Of a DNA stretch of 64,000 bases, positions 17,287 through 26,134 are shown in pieces. The notes beneath the pieces are model-generated. The model was not told the DNA's origin, did no database searches, and saw nothing but the letters and a program-made list of their open reading frames with translations. The stretch comes from Candidatus Poribacteria bacterium (GTDB lineage: Bacteria; Poribacteria; WGA-4E; WGA-3G), in contig OY282386.1 of the NCBI GenBank assembly GCA_958295945.1, forward strand, positions 1,364,001 through 1,428,000, read 5' to 3'. The translations under genes were made by a program, and so were the position numbers. The stretch's first letter is position 1; each line of letters begins with the position of its first letter.

Positions 17287-17389
17287 TATGGTAGAGCATA
17301 GAATTATATTTATACTTTCTATCAACGATAAGCGAGGTTTCCTAACCTCGCCTGATCAATGTGTCCAATTAATTCAATAATTTACCATA
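17287..17389. mobile_element. MITE of the TATGGT family, 103 bp, diverged copy
   Basis: It has the same length and layout as the copies at 36425 and 58728: TATGGT start, ACTTTCTATCAACG, the core AGCGAGGTTTCCTAACCTCGCCT, and an end reading TTCAATAATTTACCATA. It differs from them at many positions, so it is an older insertion. Its left end interrupts the 35-bp tandem repeat. Confidence 0.75.
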
Positions 17390-17424
17390 GGAATGGTATT
17401 AGTTTATCATGTTAACTGAAAGTT

Positions 17425-17563
17425 TAGGTTTTGAAGCATAATATTTCATCTTATCAGTATATACGCGTCATTCCAGCAAATTTGAATACGGAGAATGCCA
17501 TATATCGCATAGCAGCAATGACTTGTGGGATAGAACCACTTCGGACAGTTATGACTGCACATC
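17425..17563 (-). pseudogene. Relic of an ISAs1-family transposase C-terminus
   Basis: On the minus strand one frame reads VRSGSIPQVIAAMRYMAFSV and ends MKYYASKPK. This aligns with the C-terminus of the ISAs1 transposase at 63352-64000 (VRTGAIPQVMAALRNAALVV and IRYYASKH). The surrounding frame is broken and the rest of the gene is gone. It marks an old insertion in this desert. Confidence 0.65.
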
Positions 17564-17692
17564 AGACCGACTTCCATAAGTACGAGGATTGATTTCAGAG
17601 GATGTCGTTTCCCTTTATTCTTGTGTGGATCTGAAAGTTTGGTATAAAAAACAGAAAAATCATGAAAAAACACAAGAAATGTAAAAATTAAC

Positions 17693-17722
17693 TTGACTTG
17701 TAAGGATTTCTTGTGTTATAAT
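17693..17722 (+). promoter_or_regulatory. Sigma70-like promoter reading toward the methyltransferase
   Basis: TTGACT (17693-17698) and TATAAT (17717-17722) are separated by 18 nt on the plus strand. The next recognisable gene downstream is the methyltransferase at 18485, more than 700 nt away. In between is a 128-codon ORF (17760-18146, MKTEYRIQWTMIILQ...) that resembles nothing I know and has poor coding character. Confidence 0.45.
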
Positions 17723-18484
17723 TCATATTACATAAATTCAGTGTGTTAGACAAAGAAATATGAAAACAGAATACCGTATACAATGGACCATGATAATCCT
17801 ACAAACAATCTTTTCATTACGAATACCATTTCGGCATAAGAACACTCTACAGACAATTACTTTTAAAGTGAATATCTTTCGCACATCCACCATGCATATT
17901 TTTATTCAGCCGTTTTTAACATTAGAAACATTCTATTCAGCATTCGTAAAATGCTTGTCAATTAAAATTCATACTCAATCGATCCACACAACAAAACCGA
18001 ATATGCGAAGTGTACAAATTAAAAAATTTTCATTTTTTTATAAATCCCTTACAAACCCTTGTATAGACTGCTATTACAGCAATTATAAAAAATGTACAGG
18101 TGTACGAAATACTGTCCAATTTCTGTACAGTTTTGATAAGGAATAATTCTATCAAATAATACCATTTCTGATAGATAATATTCCATTAAGGAATAAACCG
18201 TGAGTAGTCACGCAATTCAATGTGCCTCTTACATTTATCAGACAAAGATGCCCAATAACTTGTGCCCCTACGAACGTTTTCTTTTAACAATGGAGTTTTT
18301 GTATCTGAATAGACTTACGTCCATAACTTTAATCACCTATAGTAAATTGTACTTGAATTTTCTCATGGATAAGTGTATATTTATCTAAAATATGTCGTTA
18401 AACCAATTAAGTTTACAACGTAAATATGACAAATTCAACCAACTAACCATTAATATACAGATCTTCTTATACAACTATAAAATC
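17723..18484. other. AT-rich leader region without a supported gene
   Basis: The 17760-18146 reading frame is very rich in Ile, Phe, Ser, Thr and Lys, as expected of AT-rich random sequence, and lacks a ribosome site. It could be a long untranslated leader of the methyltransferase or a degenerate gene. A MITE-end motif (TACCATTTCTGATAG) lies near 18157. Confidence 0.4.
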
Positions 18485-19492
18485 ATGAATTTAGACAAAA
18501 AACGTGCAAATGGCCGTTACTATACATGTGGGAACCCTTTTTTGTTAGAAGCTTTTAACAAATGGGCAATTGTTTCAAATTTAGAACAACAGGTCATATT
18601 AGAACCCTTCGCAGGTGCTAAGAATATTCCGCAACTAATAAAATCTACACATTTGAAGTGTCAAAACTGGGAATATTTTGACATTGAACCGGGAGCAGAA
18701 GGTATAGTACGGCGTGATACACTTGCCGACTTTCCCGAAGGATTCAATGTTTGTATTACTAATCCGCCATGGCTTGCTCGTAATTCCGCAACACGTCGTG
18801 GTTTACCATTTCCAGAAGAGACCAATCACGACGATCTATACAAATATGCACTTGAGAAATGCCTAACACACTGTCCATGGGTTGCAGCGATTATACCTGA
18901 AGCATTCATTCGAAGTGGTTTGTTCTTAAAACGTCTGCGCGATTTTGTTTCTTTAGTTCCACAAAGACAACATAAGACAATGCCAGAAAAAAATAAGAAA
19001 GAAACATCAAGTATGTTTGAAGACACAGAACATCCTGTAGGGCTTGCTTTGTTTGCACCTGATATTACATCGGATGTTAGGGTGTGGCGTAATAATGAAT
19101 TGTTAGGAACACTTAGCGAGTTAAGACAACACTTGCCTATACCATCTAGCAACCGTAGCATTGTGTTTAATGATCCGAAAGGGAATTTAGGTCTATATGC
19201 AATTGATAATACTGTTTCTGCATCCATTCGCTTTTGTCCACCATCAGAATTAGGTGAATATAAAGTCCGTTATCAAGGTCGGTCAATAACCAAAATCGGT
19301 GTACCCTGGAATGTAGATATAGACCATTTGAATACACGTTTAGCAATATTACGTGAAAAAACACATGATGCTTTCTTGACTGCATTTAAAGGATTAAGAC
19401 GCGATGGATGCTATCGACGACGGTTGGATTGGGCATTAGCAAGATCAATTATTGATGTAGAGAATTTACAACTCAAAATTGGACTGGATTAG
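18485..19492 (+). CDS. Orphan N6-adenine DNA methyltransferase, gamma-like order
   Basis: The protein has a motif-X-like start (ANGRYYTCGNPF), SAM-binding motif I at about residues 39-47 (EPFAGAKNIP), an acidic DIEPG (motif II) and catalytic motif IV NPPW near residue 93 (CITNPPWLARNSATRRG). The X-I-IV order and NPPW indicate an N6-adenine enzyme; the C-terminal half should hold target recognition. I choose ATG 18485 (MNLDKKRANGRYYT) because the upstream extension from 18392 is low-complexity; neither start has a good ribosome site. The length is 335 aa. No intact restriction enzyme lies beside it, but a disrupted gene fragment follows immediately, so it may be the survivor of a restriction-modification pair. 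Confidence 0.8.
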   Translation: MNLDKKRANGRYYTCGNPFLLEAFNKWAIVSNLEQQVILEPFAGAKNIPQLIKSTHLKCQNWEYFDIEPGAEGIVRRDTLADFPEGFNVCITNPPWLARNSATRRGLPFPEETNHDDLYKYALEKCLTHCPWVAAIIPEAFIRSGLFLKRLRDFVSLVPQRQHKTMPEKNKKETSSMFEDTEHPVGLALFAPDITSDVRVWRNNELLGTLSELRQHLPIPSSNRSIVFNDPKGNLGLYAIDNTVSASIRFCPPSELGEYKVRYQGRSITKIGVPWNVDIDHLNTRLAILREKTHDAFLTAFKGLRRDGCYRRRLDWALARSIIDVENLQLKIGLD

Positions 19493-19530
19493 AAAATGGA
19501 AATACAACCACAGATTATGACAAAGTCTAA

Positions 19531-19856
19531 ATGGATTTATGGAGGAGACATGGATCTGAAGTTATTGATCTATTATAGTCCAGTTTAGAATTAAGAAGAC
19601 ATTTCAATGCACTTGCAAGTACCACAAGTCCCGTAGGGGCGAGGTCTCCTCGCCCTCTGAGACGTGTCCTATTAATTGTCCATTCTACTATAAAAAAATT
19701 GCATTTTTTGCGATCTGTGACGGACCTTACTACGACAAATCAACTTTGTCTATGTTGCGTGAATTTGAACAAAAAGAACCACCCTTTAGTTTTGCATGTC
19801 CTATAGGAGAAGTGCCAGAAAATGTTGAAAAACTGCAATTGCATTATAGTAAGTGA
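19531..19856 (+). pseudogene. Gene fragment split by a MITE, downstream of the orphan methyltransferase
   Basis: Left of the MITE a frame reads MDLWRRHGSEVIDL. Right of it (19698-19856) an open frame reads IAFFAICDGPYYDKSTLSML and continues to HYSK and a stop. The right part has protein-like composition. Deleting the MITE and one TA leaves a run of seven A at the junction, and the two halves are then one base out of frame, so the fragment also carries a frameshift or is not one gene. No family is recognised. A relic of the cognate restriction enzyme is a guess from position. Confidence 0.4.
19574..19692. mobile_element. MITE of the TATAGT family, 119 bp, second copy
   Basis: Direct-orientation copy of the element at 14793-14911, of the same length and with only a few substitutions (for example GGGGCGAGGTCTCCTCGCCC instead of GGGACGAGGTTTCCTCGTCC). 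Several of these changes are paired, preserving the hairpin. TA flanks both ends. It lies inside the gene fragment 19531-19856. Confidence 0.8.
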
Positions 19857-20053
19857 TAAGACTCTTCCTTGAGGTTTCTGCTACTAATCAACCATTAAAT
19901 CTCTACCTAAGACAAAACTGTATATCCAAACACATTCACATACACTTTTTTGAATGAAGAATCGTAGACTGGGTATGAAAAACCTACTATTCTTCCTACC
20001 AGACCTTATAAATTAACTCCCTTTAAAAAGCTAATACAAAAGGAAACAAACAA

Positions 20054-21046
20054 ATGAAAGTCTTAGTTATCGGAGGAACAGGAAACATCAGTCGTGGAAT
20101 CGTCGCTGCACTACTTCACCGAAACCACGAAGTCGTCCTATTCAACCGTGGACAACATGCCGACCCACCACCGCCTGATATCCGAGTGATAAAGGGAGAT
20201 CGGCAACATCGCGACGATTTTGAAGCAAAAGTCAGTGCGGAAAACTGGGATGCTGTCATTGACATGATCAGTTTCAACGCAGAAGACGCAGCTTCTGCCA
20301 TCCGAGCATGTCAAGGACGAATCGGACATTTCGTCCAATGTTCCACCGTAATGACTTACGGGCCCGAATTCAGCGGAATAAATCTGCCTGAAACTGCACC
20401 ACTACAAGGCACATCAGGATATGGCCTCAACAAAGTCGCTGCAGATAACCTATTGCTTGAAGCACATGCAAACGATGGATTTCCTGTAACTATATTCAAA
20501 CCATCTTATACACACGGACCTGGTATGAACTTACATCGTCAAGTCGGAGGTGATGGAAGTTGGATTGATCGGTTGCGAAAGGGAAAACCCATCCTCTCCG
20601 CAGGGGATGGATTGAACTATTTCCAATTCCTTGCATCACGGGACGCAGGGGATGCATTCGCTGAAATACTTGGTAAATCTGAATGTTTTGGAGAGATATA
20701 CAATCTTGTTCATCCACAAGCACGCACATGGGATGAGTGGCATCGTGCTGCAGCCGCTGCACTCGGTGTTGACATTGAAATCGTGCATGTATCTCAGGAA
20801 ACATTAATCGCTATGACACCAGAGAGATTCAGTGGATTACGAGGTAACTTTGGACATACACAGATCTTTAGCCATCAAAAACTCGCACAAGCATTACCCA
20901 ACTTCAGTCCACAAATATCCGTAACAGAGAGTGTGGCAGAAAATATCGCTTGGATGGATAAACACAATCTAATACCAAATAGTGATGCGAATGACTTAGA
21001 AGATCGCATTATTGAGACAATCCGCAACCTACCACGGATCAGTTAA
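20054..21046 (+). CDS. NAD-dependent epimerase/dehydratase (extended SDR)
   Basis: The 330-aa protein opens with MKVLVIGGTGNISRGIVAAL, the nucleotide-binding glycine motif GGTGNIS. A second strand ends LFNRGQ, suggesting NADP preference because an arginine follows. The usual catalytic tyrosine-lysine pair appears as YGLNK near residues 132-136. The remainder (YTHGPGMNLHRQVGGDGSWI, GDAFAEILGKSECFGEIYNL) matches a subgroup of nucleotide-sugar-like epimerases. It begins a three-gene plus-strand cluster with the PhyH gene 18 nt downstream, so the two probably act on one small-molecule pathway, not identified. Confidence 0.83.
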   Translation: MKVLVIGGTGNISRGIVAALLHRNHEVVLFNRGQHADPPPPDIRVIKGDRQHRDDFEAKVSAENWDAVIDMISFNAEDAASAIRACQGRIGHFVQCSTVMTYGPEFSGINLPETAPLQGTSGYGLNKVAADNLLLEAHANDGFPVTIFKPSYTHGPGMNLHRQVGGDGSWIDRLRKGKPILSAGDGLNYFQFLASRDAGDAFAEILGKSECFGEIYNLVHPQARTWDEWHRAAAAALGVDIEIVHVSQETLIAMTPERFSGLRGNFGHTQIFSHQKLAQALPNFSPQISVTESVAENIAWMDKHNLIPNSDANDLEDRIIETIRNLPRIS

Positions 21047-21064
21047 TACGGAGGTGAAAAGACA

Positions 21065-21874
21065 ATGCAAATCAAATCAGCATTAAACTCAGAAAAACTT
21101 GACCTTGCTGAACATGATCTACGAGAGATTGGGTTCCATATCATAGAAAATGTGATTTCCCCAGAAGAAGCAGACGAAGCACGCGAAGCAATCTGGAAAA
21201 TGGTTGATGATGATATGGCTAACGGTTATGACCACAGTTATGGCAACGGAAAGATACGACGCGTCTGGGCAATTGTGGGAAAATCACCTATCTTCAGAAA
21301 ACTCATTCAACACCCAACTGTAGTAGCAGTGTGGAAACGTATGCTTGGTGAGGATATGATCGCATCCACGTTCACGGCAAATATTGTTGGACCTGACGCG
21401 CCTGCTGGTGGGTGGCATATTGACTACCCGTATTGGGCAATGCAATCACCGTTTCCTTCAGGTTCACTTACTGGACAAACGGTTTGGATGTTAGACGAAT
21501 TTACTGCAGACAACGGACCAACTGCATGTATCGCTGAATCACACAAAACACTCCGAAGACCAGAATTAGGGGAAGCAGAAGGACAAGAAATGAGTGTTGC
21601 AATCGCACCGAAGGGTTCAATCCTATTCACAAACGGGGCAATTTGGCATCAATGCCTGCCAAATACTACAGACACACCGCGTGTCGGATTACTCGGCATG
21701 TATAACCGATCTGTCATCTATCCGCAAGAGGATATGCCACGCCAGATAGCAGATGAGGTCTTAGCAAACGAAAGTGATACATTAAAGCAACTATTAGGAA
21801 GAAACATCCCCTTTCGTCATCCTGACGAAGGACAGAATTGGTATCGCACAGAATCAGGTTTCCGACAAGCATAA
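21065..21874 (+). CDS. Phytanoyl-CoA dioxygenase (PhyH) family protein
   Basis: These Fe(II)/2-oxoglutarate oxygenases hydroxylate diverse small molecules. The metal-binding triad is visible: His and Asp in WHIDYPYW near residues 118-120 and the distal His in AIWHQCLPN near residue 196, followed by the oxoglutarate-binding arginine in DTPRVGLLGMYNR. The N-terminus GFHIIENVISPEEADEAREA is typical. The length is 269 aa. A strong GGAGGTG site precedes it. The partner SDR suggests an oxidation-reduction sequence; despite the family name the substrate need not be phytanoyl-CoA. Such genes are strongly expanded in Poribacteria. Confidence 0.85.
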   Translation: MQIKSALNSEKLDLAEHDLREIGFHIIENVISPEEADEAREAIWKMVDDDMANGYDHSYGNGKIRRVWAIVGKSPIFRKLIQHPTVVAVWKRMLGEDMIASTFTANIVGPDAPAGGWHIDYPYWAMQSPFPSGSLTGQTVWMLDEFTADNGPTACIAESHKTLRRPELGEAEGQEMSVAIAPKGSILFTNGAIWHQCLPNTTDTPRVGLLGMYNRSVIYPQEDMPRQIADEVLANESDTLKQLLGRNIPFRHPDEGQNWYRTESGFRQA

Positions 21875-21955
21875 TAGCAACATCTACAAGATGCTCAACT
21901 TGACTCGCATCAAAATGGCATGAAAAACTTTCTCAAAACAGAAGGGAAGACAAAT

Positions 21956-23731
21956 ATGACTCTGATATCTATGTTTGAACAATCAGTTGAACAACACGGG
22001 AACAAACCCGCATTAGCACACAAACCCAAAGGTGGAACCTATCAAGATATATCCTACACCCAATTCGGGGAATCGGTTGACACATTCAGTAAAGGATTAG
22101 CTATATTAGGGGTGCAAAAAGGTGATAGAGTTGCCATTTTATCAGAAAACCGACCGGAATGGGCAATATCAGATTTCGGTATTCTCAAAGTTGGGGCAAT
22201 AAATGTTCCGATGTTTTCAACGTTAACAGCAGCACAAGTAGGTTATATCCTCAATGATTCAGAATCTAAAATTATCTGTGTCTCTACAGAGAAGCAATTG
22301 GAGAAAGTCGCCACTATCCATGAAGAGGTGCCTTCACTGGAACAGATAATCATTTATGATCAACTTGAAGGTGAAGCTCCAGAGGGTGTCTACGAATTTG
22401 CTGACGTGTGTAGTCAAGGAATGGAGACAGATGTAACATTAGATGATGTAACTGAGGAAAATGAAATCGCAACAATAATTTATACATCTGGTACGACCGG
22501 TAATCCGAAAGGTGTAATGCTCACACACGCCAATTTCCTTTCAAACTATACTGCCGCGAAATCTCTGGTGGATGTCAGTGACACTGATGTCTTATTGTCT
22601 TTCCTTCCTTTATCCCACGTCTTTGAAAGACTTGGAGGACACTATGTCCCGATTTTTTCTGGTGCGAAAATCGCCTACGCTGAAAGCACATTCACTGTCG
22701 CACAGAATATGCAGGAGGTCTCACCAACAGTAATGCTCAGTGTCCCACGCCTCTATGAAACCATGCACGACAGGGTTTTACGGGCAGTTGAGGCAGGATC
22801 ATCCTTGAAACAAAAGATTTTCCACTGGGGTGTTTCAGTCGGTTCAAAGGTAAGTTCTGAAATTCAACAAGGCAATAAACCTTCAGCGATATTAAATTTC
22901 AAGCAAAGCATCGCAGATAAACTTGTTTTCGCAAAACTAAAGACAGCAACTGGCGGACAACTACGATTTTTCATTTCTGGTGGAGCAGCGTTACCACAGT
23001 CAATTGCCGAGTTTTTCCATGCCGCAGGAATATTAATTTTAGAAGGCTATGGTTTGACAGAGACCTCACCTGTTATCAGTTTGAACTATCCAGAAAAATG
23101 GAAATTTGGTACTGTCGGTGCACCCGTTCCAGGTATTGAAATTCAAATCGCAGAAGATGGAGAAATATTAACCCGTGGCCCGCATGTCATGAAAGGGTAT
23201 TTCAACAACGAAACCGCTACAGCAGAAGTAATCGATGCGGATGGATGGTTTCACACAGGAGACATCGGCATCATCGATGAAGATGGATTCATCAAAATCA
23301 CAGATCGTAAAAAGAACATCATCGTACTATCAAACGGAAAAAATGTAGCACCGCAACCGATTGAAAGCCAGTTGGTCCAAAGTCCATATATTGATCAGAT
23401 TATGTTGGTTGGAAATGAACGCAAAAATATTGCCGCGCTGATAGTACCGAATTTTGACGCACTAAAATCTTGGGCATCGGAAAACGATGTTGATAACTCT
23501 GATATGCCTGAACTATTGAAAACACGAGACGTACAGCAACTCATTCAGAAAGAAATTCGTGACCGTTTGACAGATTTTGCTGACTTTGAGCAAGTGAGAC
23601 GGTTCGCACTGCTTGAAAAGGAGTTCTCTCAGGAAGAAGATGAAATGACCCCAACATTAAAGTTGAAACGGAACGTAATCAAAGAAAAGTATGGAAATGT
23701 TATTGAGGGAATGTACCCAGATGAATCTTAA
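21956..23731 (+). CDS. Long-chain acyl-CoA synthetase (AMP-forming)
   Basis: The enzyme activates fatty acids with ATP and CoA. The adenylate-forming P-loop is at residues about 176-186 (YTSGTTGNPKGVM), with A5 motif GYGLTETSPV, A7 GWFHTGDIG and A8 DRKKNIIVLSNGKNV. The insertion after SFLPLSHVFERLGG is typical of the FadD15/FACL group for long chains. I use the ATG at 21956 (MTLISMFEQS), preceded by AGGGAAG, giving 591 aa; the upstream ATG at 21920 adds twelve unlike residues. It is 81 nt after the PhyH gene and may be co-transcribed. Confidence 0.9.
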   Translation: MTLISMFEQSVEQHGNKPALAHKPKGGTYQDISYTQFGESVDTFSKGLAILGVQKGDRVAILSENRPEWAISDFGILKVGAINVPMFSTLTAAQVGYILNDSESKIICVSTEKQLEKVATIHEEVPSLEQIIIYDQLEGEAPEGVYEFADVCSQGMETDVTLDDVTEENEIATIIYTSGTTGNPKGVMLTHANFLSNYTAAKSLVDVSDTDVLLSFLPLSHVFERLGGHYVPIFSGAKIAYAESTFTVAQNMQEVSPTVMLSVPRLYETMHDRVLRAVEAGSSLKQKIFHWGVSVGSKVSSEIQQGNKPSAILNFKQSIADKLVFAKLKTATGGQLRFFISGGAALPQSIAEFFHAAGILILEGYGLTETSPVISLNYPEKWKFGTVGAPVPGIEIQIAEDGEILTRGPHVMKGYFNNETATAEVIDADGWFHTGDIGIIDEDGFIKITDRKKNIIVLSNGKNVAPQPIESQLVQSPYIDQIMLVGNERKNIAALIVPNFDALKSWASENDVDNSDMPELLKTRDVQQLIQKEIRDRLTDFADFEQVRRFALLEKEFSQEEDEMTPTLKLKRNVIKEKYGNVIEGMYPDES

Positions 23732-23839
23732 TCGTCCATCATAAATTATTCAGAATTGGTATAACAACAAGTAAAAAAGCGGACAACGAACCGAAGTCCA
23801 TCATCTGCCCGGAAATAGGTTAGTTAGAATAACCATGAG

Positions 23840-24249
23840 TTAATTCTGTGATTTCAATTCACTCCACATTATTCGGAGTTTATTTTTAGCAGAAATCAAA
23901 CCTTTCAACTTAGTTGTTATAAGCGTTGAACGTTCACCTGCGAAGGATACATCCTCAATTTGGTAATAGTAGACAACACCTGATTTCGCTGAAACATCTA
24001 CCCATTTGTAGATACTACGCTCCGCTGATGTTCCTTTACCTTGGATCAGTTTCTCATTCACTTGTTTGAATTCACCATTTCGGCTATGACTACGGAGGAT
24101 ATTAAATCCTGCGTTATCAAGTTCGGATTCTGTTGTCCAACGTATGACAACTCTACCATCTTCCAGTGATGGACGGAAAAAGGACAAGGATACAGGTAAT
24201 GGTGTACCTGTTGTATGTAGTGGCGTACTAATATCGGTTTTTTCACCAT
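23840..24249 (-). pseudogene. C-terminal fragment of an FN3-like extracellular protein, cut by IS630
   Basis: The readable sequence, open from the IS boundary at 24249, contains FFRPSLEDGRVVIRWTTES, ELDNAGFNILRSHSRNGEF and YYYQIEDVSFAGERSTLITT, then ends WSELKSQN. This is a fibronectin-III-like module that I associate with the C-terminus of large secreted proteins in Poribacteria. The frame continues upstream (STPLHTTGTPLPVSLS) to exactly the IS630 end. No matching N-terminal part is seen beyond the IS at 25154, so the gene is a remnant. It is the best taxonomic pointer in the window. Confidence 0.7.
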
Positions 24250-24265
24250 ATAGTAGATTTTAGAA

Positions 24266-24895
24266 TTACTTGAACATATCTATAATTTCGGTAAGTTCTT
24301 TCTCTGAGTTATATTTTCTGAGCCGCTTTATATTAGCGAAGTCGTGTTCAATCGGATTATCCTCTGGGGAATAAGGTAGTAAAAACAAAAGTTTGGCTCC
24401 CGTTGCTTCTATGAGGTGTTGTGTTCGTTCTTTTTTATGAAAGCGCGCATTATCCATTATCACAAGATGTTCCGGTCTAAGATGCGGACAGAGTTCTTGT
24501 TCAAGCCAAGTGTTGAAGCGTTCCGCATCGCAGCTACCCTCAAATAAGGAGTGTGCCATAAACATGCCATCTATATTGGCAGCTATTAGGCTCGTTGTGC
24601 TGTGTTTTTGACCAGATACTAAACCATGGACAAGTTCACCTCTTGGCGCATAAGCATAAGGTCTAAACGCTTCGGCTGAAAAACCACATTCATCCACATA
24701 AACGGGTGATTTTCCGTTCTGTTTTTCAGTTTCAAGTTGTTTTTGATAAGTTTCGCGTTTTTGGGGACATCGTTGTCTATAACCGAGTGTCTTTTTTTCG
24801 CGTCCAACCCAGTTTTTGCAATCTATACCAAATACAGAATGGAGACACGTTAAAGTGAGATGCCCGTTCGTTGAGGGTCTGGTCTGGAAAATCAC
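24266..24895 (-). CDS. IS630 transposase ORF B, DDE catalytic domain
   Basis: This frame carries the catalytic triad: YVDECGFSAEAF (first acid), VIMDNARFHKK (second) and PYSPEDNPIEHDFANIKR (glutamate). The productive part begins around KKTLGYRQRCPQKRETY; the residues before it (MIFQTRPSTNG...) are probably not translated alone. Expression needs a -1 shift from ORF A at an A7 run near 24790, giving a fused protein of the IS630 type. Confidence 0.85.
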   Translation of the reverse strand: MIFQTRPSTNGHLTLTCLHSVFGIDCKNWVGREKKTLGYRQRCPQKRETYQKQLETEKQNGKSPVYVDECGFSAEAFRPYAYAPRGELVHGLVSGQKHSTTSLIAANIDGMFMAHSLFEGSCDAERFNTWLEQELCPHLRPEHLVIMDNARFHKKERTQHLIEATGAKLLFLLPYSPEDNPIEHDFANIKRLRKYNSEKELTEIIDMFK

Positions 24896-25097
24896 TCACA
24901 TGTTTTCGCAGGGCATCAACATCAAGCGTTCGTGGTCCACGAGGACCCGGTTTTTCATAACTGAAAGGGTCTGAGGCATCAAGCCATTCATAAATGATAG
25001 TGCGTGAAACGGAAAAACGCCTGGCGGCTTCGGTTGGACTACCGCCCGCCTCAACAAAATCTAAAACGCGTTTACGTAAGTCTATTGAATATCTCAT
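24777..25097 (-). CDS. IS630 transposase ORF A, helix-turn-helix DNA-binding part
   Basis: The 106-aa frame begins MRYSIDLRKRVLDFVEAGGS and continues with AARRFSVSRTIIYEWL, a helix-turn-helix of the IS630 type, then KPGPRGPRTLDVDALRKHV. It overlaps ORF B and ends just after CGAAAAAAAGAC, a slippery run. Ribosomes slipping back one base would continue into KKTLGY of ORF B. Confidence 0.85.
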   Translation of the reverse strand: MRYSIDLRKRVLDFVEAGGSPTEAARRFSVSRTIIYEWLDASDPFSYEKPGPRGPRTLDVDALRKHVSDFPDQTLNERASHFNVSPFCIWYRLQKLGWTRKKDTRL

Positions 25098-25360
25098 AAT
25101 ATGGACATTATATCAAAATGAAAAAGCTGTCAACTTATTTCTATAATTTACTATAAATCACTATCTGTGATTTTTCGTTTATTTATTTGATCTTATTTTC
25201 TAAAATACTGGATATGTTAAATTTCATTTATTCCATTCTTATGTCTTTTATTGCGTAGTAACTCAACAAAAGGAATAAGAATGGACAAACAAGACACAGT
25301 GTAACTGCAAAACCTAAAACAAAGAGAATCGAAATATAAAGTCCCGGTTTTACAAAGTGC

Positions 25361-25393
25361 AAAAAAACGCGCGTGGTTTTTACCACGCGCGTT
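25361..25393 (-). terminator. Strong intrinsic terminator (minus strand)
   Basis: An 11-bp perfect stem AACGCGCGTGG/CCACGCGCGTT (25366-25393) with a 6-nt loop. On the minus strand it is followed by a T7 run (bases 25361-25367 complement), the layout of a Rho-independent terminator. The nearest minus-strand genes upstream are rpoC, 742 nt away, and the IS605-like remnant, so it may end either transcript. Confidence 0.7.
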
Positions 25394-25416
25394 ATCTATA
25401 GTATATTTTCTGACAT

Positions 25417-25730
25417 GCTCCCCATGCTAAAGCATAGGGGTTCTTTCGTTCTTACATTAGGCGATATGCCTAAATGACGCTTCCTGCTTCCGTCTCTCGT
25501 GCCTCTGAATGAGGTCTTATTTGGACTCCACAGGCGTGACTTTCGGTGTGCCCCACCGTAGTTAGTAGCATTGGAGATAGGCCCCAACACAGGTAAGTGT
25601 TGGGGTGAAAAACCTATCCTAAAGTGCTGAATATATTATACCATGTTTATTGAACAAAGTCAAGTGTTTTCTTGACATAACAAAGGCGGTGTGGACATCC
25701 CCGAGCTAAAGCAACGGGGTTTTGACACCG
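25417..25730 (-). mobile_element. IS200/IS605-type remnant bounded by two GCTTTAGC hairpins
   Basis: Subterminal hairpins occur at both ends: CCCCATGCTAAAGCATAGGGG (25420-25440 region) and CCCCGAGCTAAAGCAACGGGG (about 25699-25719), each with an AAA loop, as in the ends recognised by TnpA of IS200/IS605. A third hairpin, CCCCAACAC...GTGTTGGGG, is at about 25582-25606. On the minus strand a 64-codon frame (RLWSPNKTSFRGTRDG...) may be the decayed tail of a TnpB gene. No transposase is left. The minus-strand 3' part would be where an omega-RNA normally lies. Confidence 0.5.
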
Positions 25731-26134
25731 AAGGAATTGATAAAAAAATACAGACTCTGCAGAAGTGAGATTAATACCTCACCAGCCGTGGGAAGAAAGC
25801 GATTAGTTTTTAAAATCCACCGTTACTAAACTGTAAAGATTCTTGTTTAACCTAATATGATATCTACTAAATATCATAATACCAAACCAACTAACTCATG
25901 AATCCCTATACATGGAATTCGGTCCAATGACATACGTCCCTCTCCGCATAATTTCCCGATTATTCATTAATTATACTGCAAAAGTAGAGAAATTGCAAAA
26001 GAAATTTATAAACAGCAGAGAACTTTAGTTTTCAATCTTTTGCAAGTCCTATCCAGGATGTACATTATAATCTGACGGGGCCAAGCTAGAAATGAGACAC
26101 CCATGAGCCTGTGACAATACAGCAAAGCTATCAA
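25731..26134. other. Gene-free stretch downstream of rpoC
   Basis: AT-rich and without a recognised gene, terminator or repeat. It includes short palindromic bits such as ATGATATCTACTAAATATCAT near 25857 that I cannot assign. Confidence 0.4.

Larger units (their letters stand above)
24250..25153 (-). mobile_element. IS630-family insertion sequence with TATAGT ends, about 904 bp
   Basis: The ends, including the duplicated TA, read TATAGTAGATTTTAGAATTA and, reversed, TATAGTAAATTATAGAAATA. The TA duplication on both sides is the mark of IS630/Tc1-mariner transposition. The two overlapping frames are intact, so the copy may be active. The MITEs at 14793, 19574 and 16609 share its ends. Confidence 0.85.

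Noticed and set aside
17760-18146. 128-aa plus-strand ORF behind a promoter
   Set aside because: Composition is that of AT-rich random sequence, no ribosome site, no recognisable family; described only as a leader region.
25396-25590. 64-aa ORF as an intact gene
   Set aside because: It runs through the hairpins of the IS605-like remnant; at most a decayed TnpB tail.
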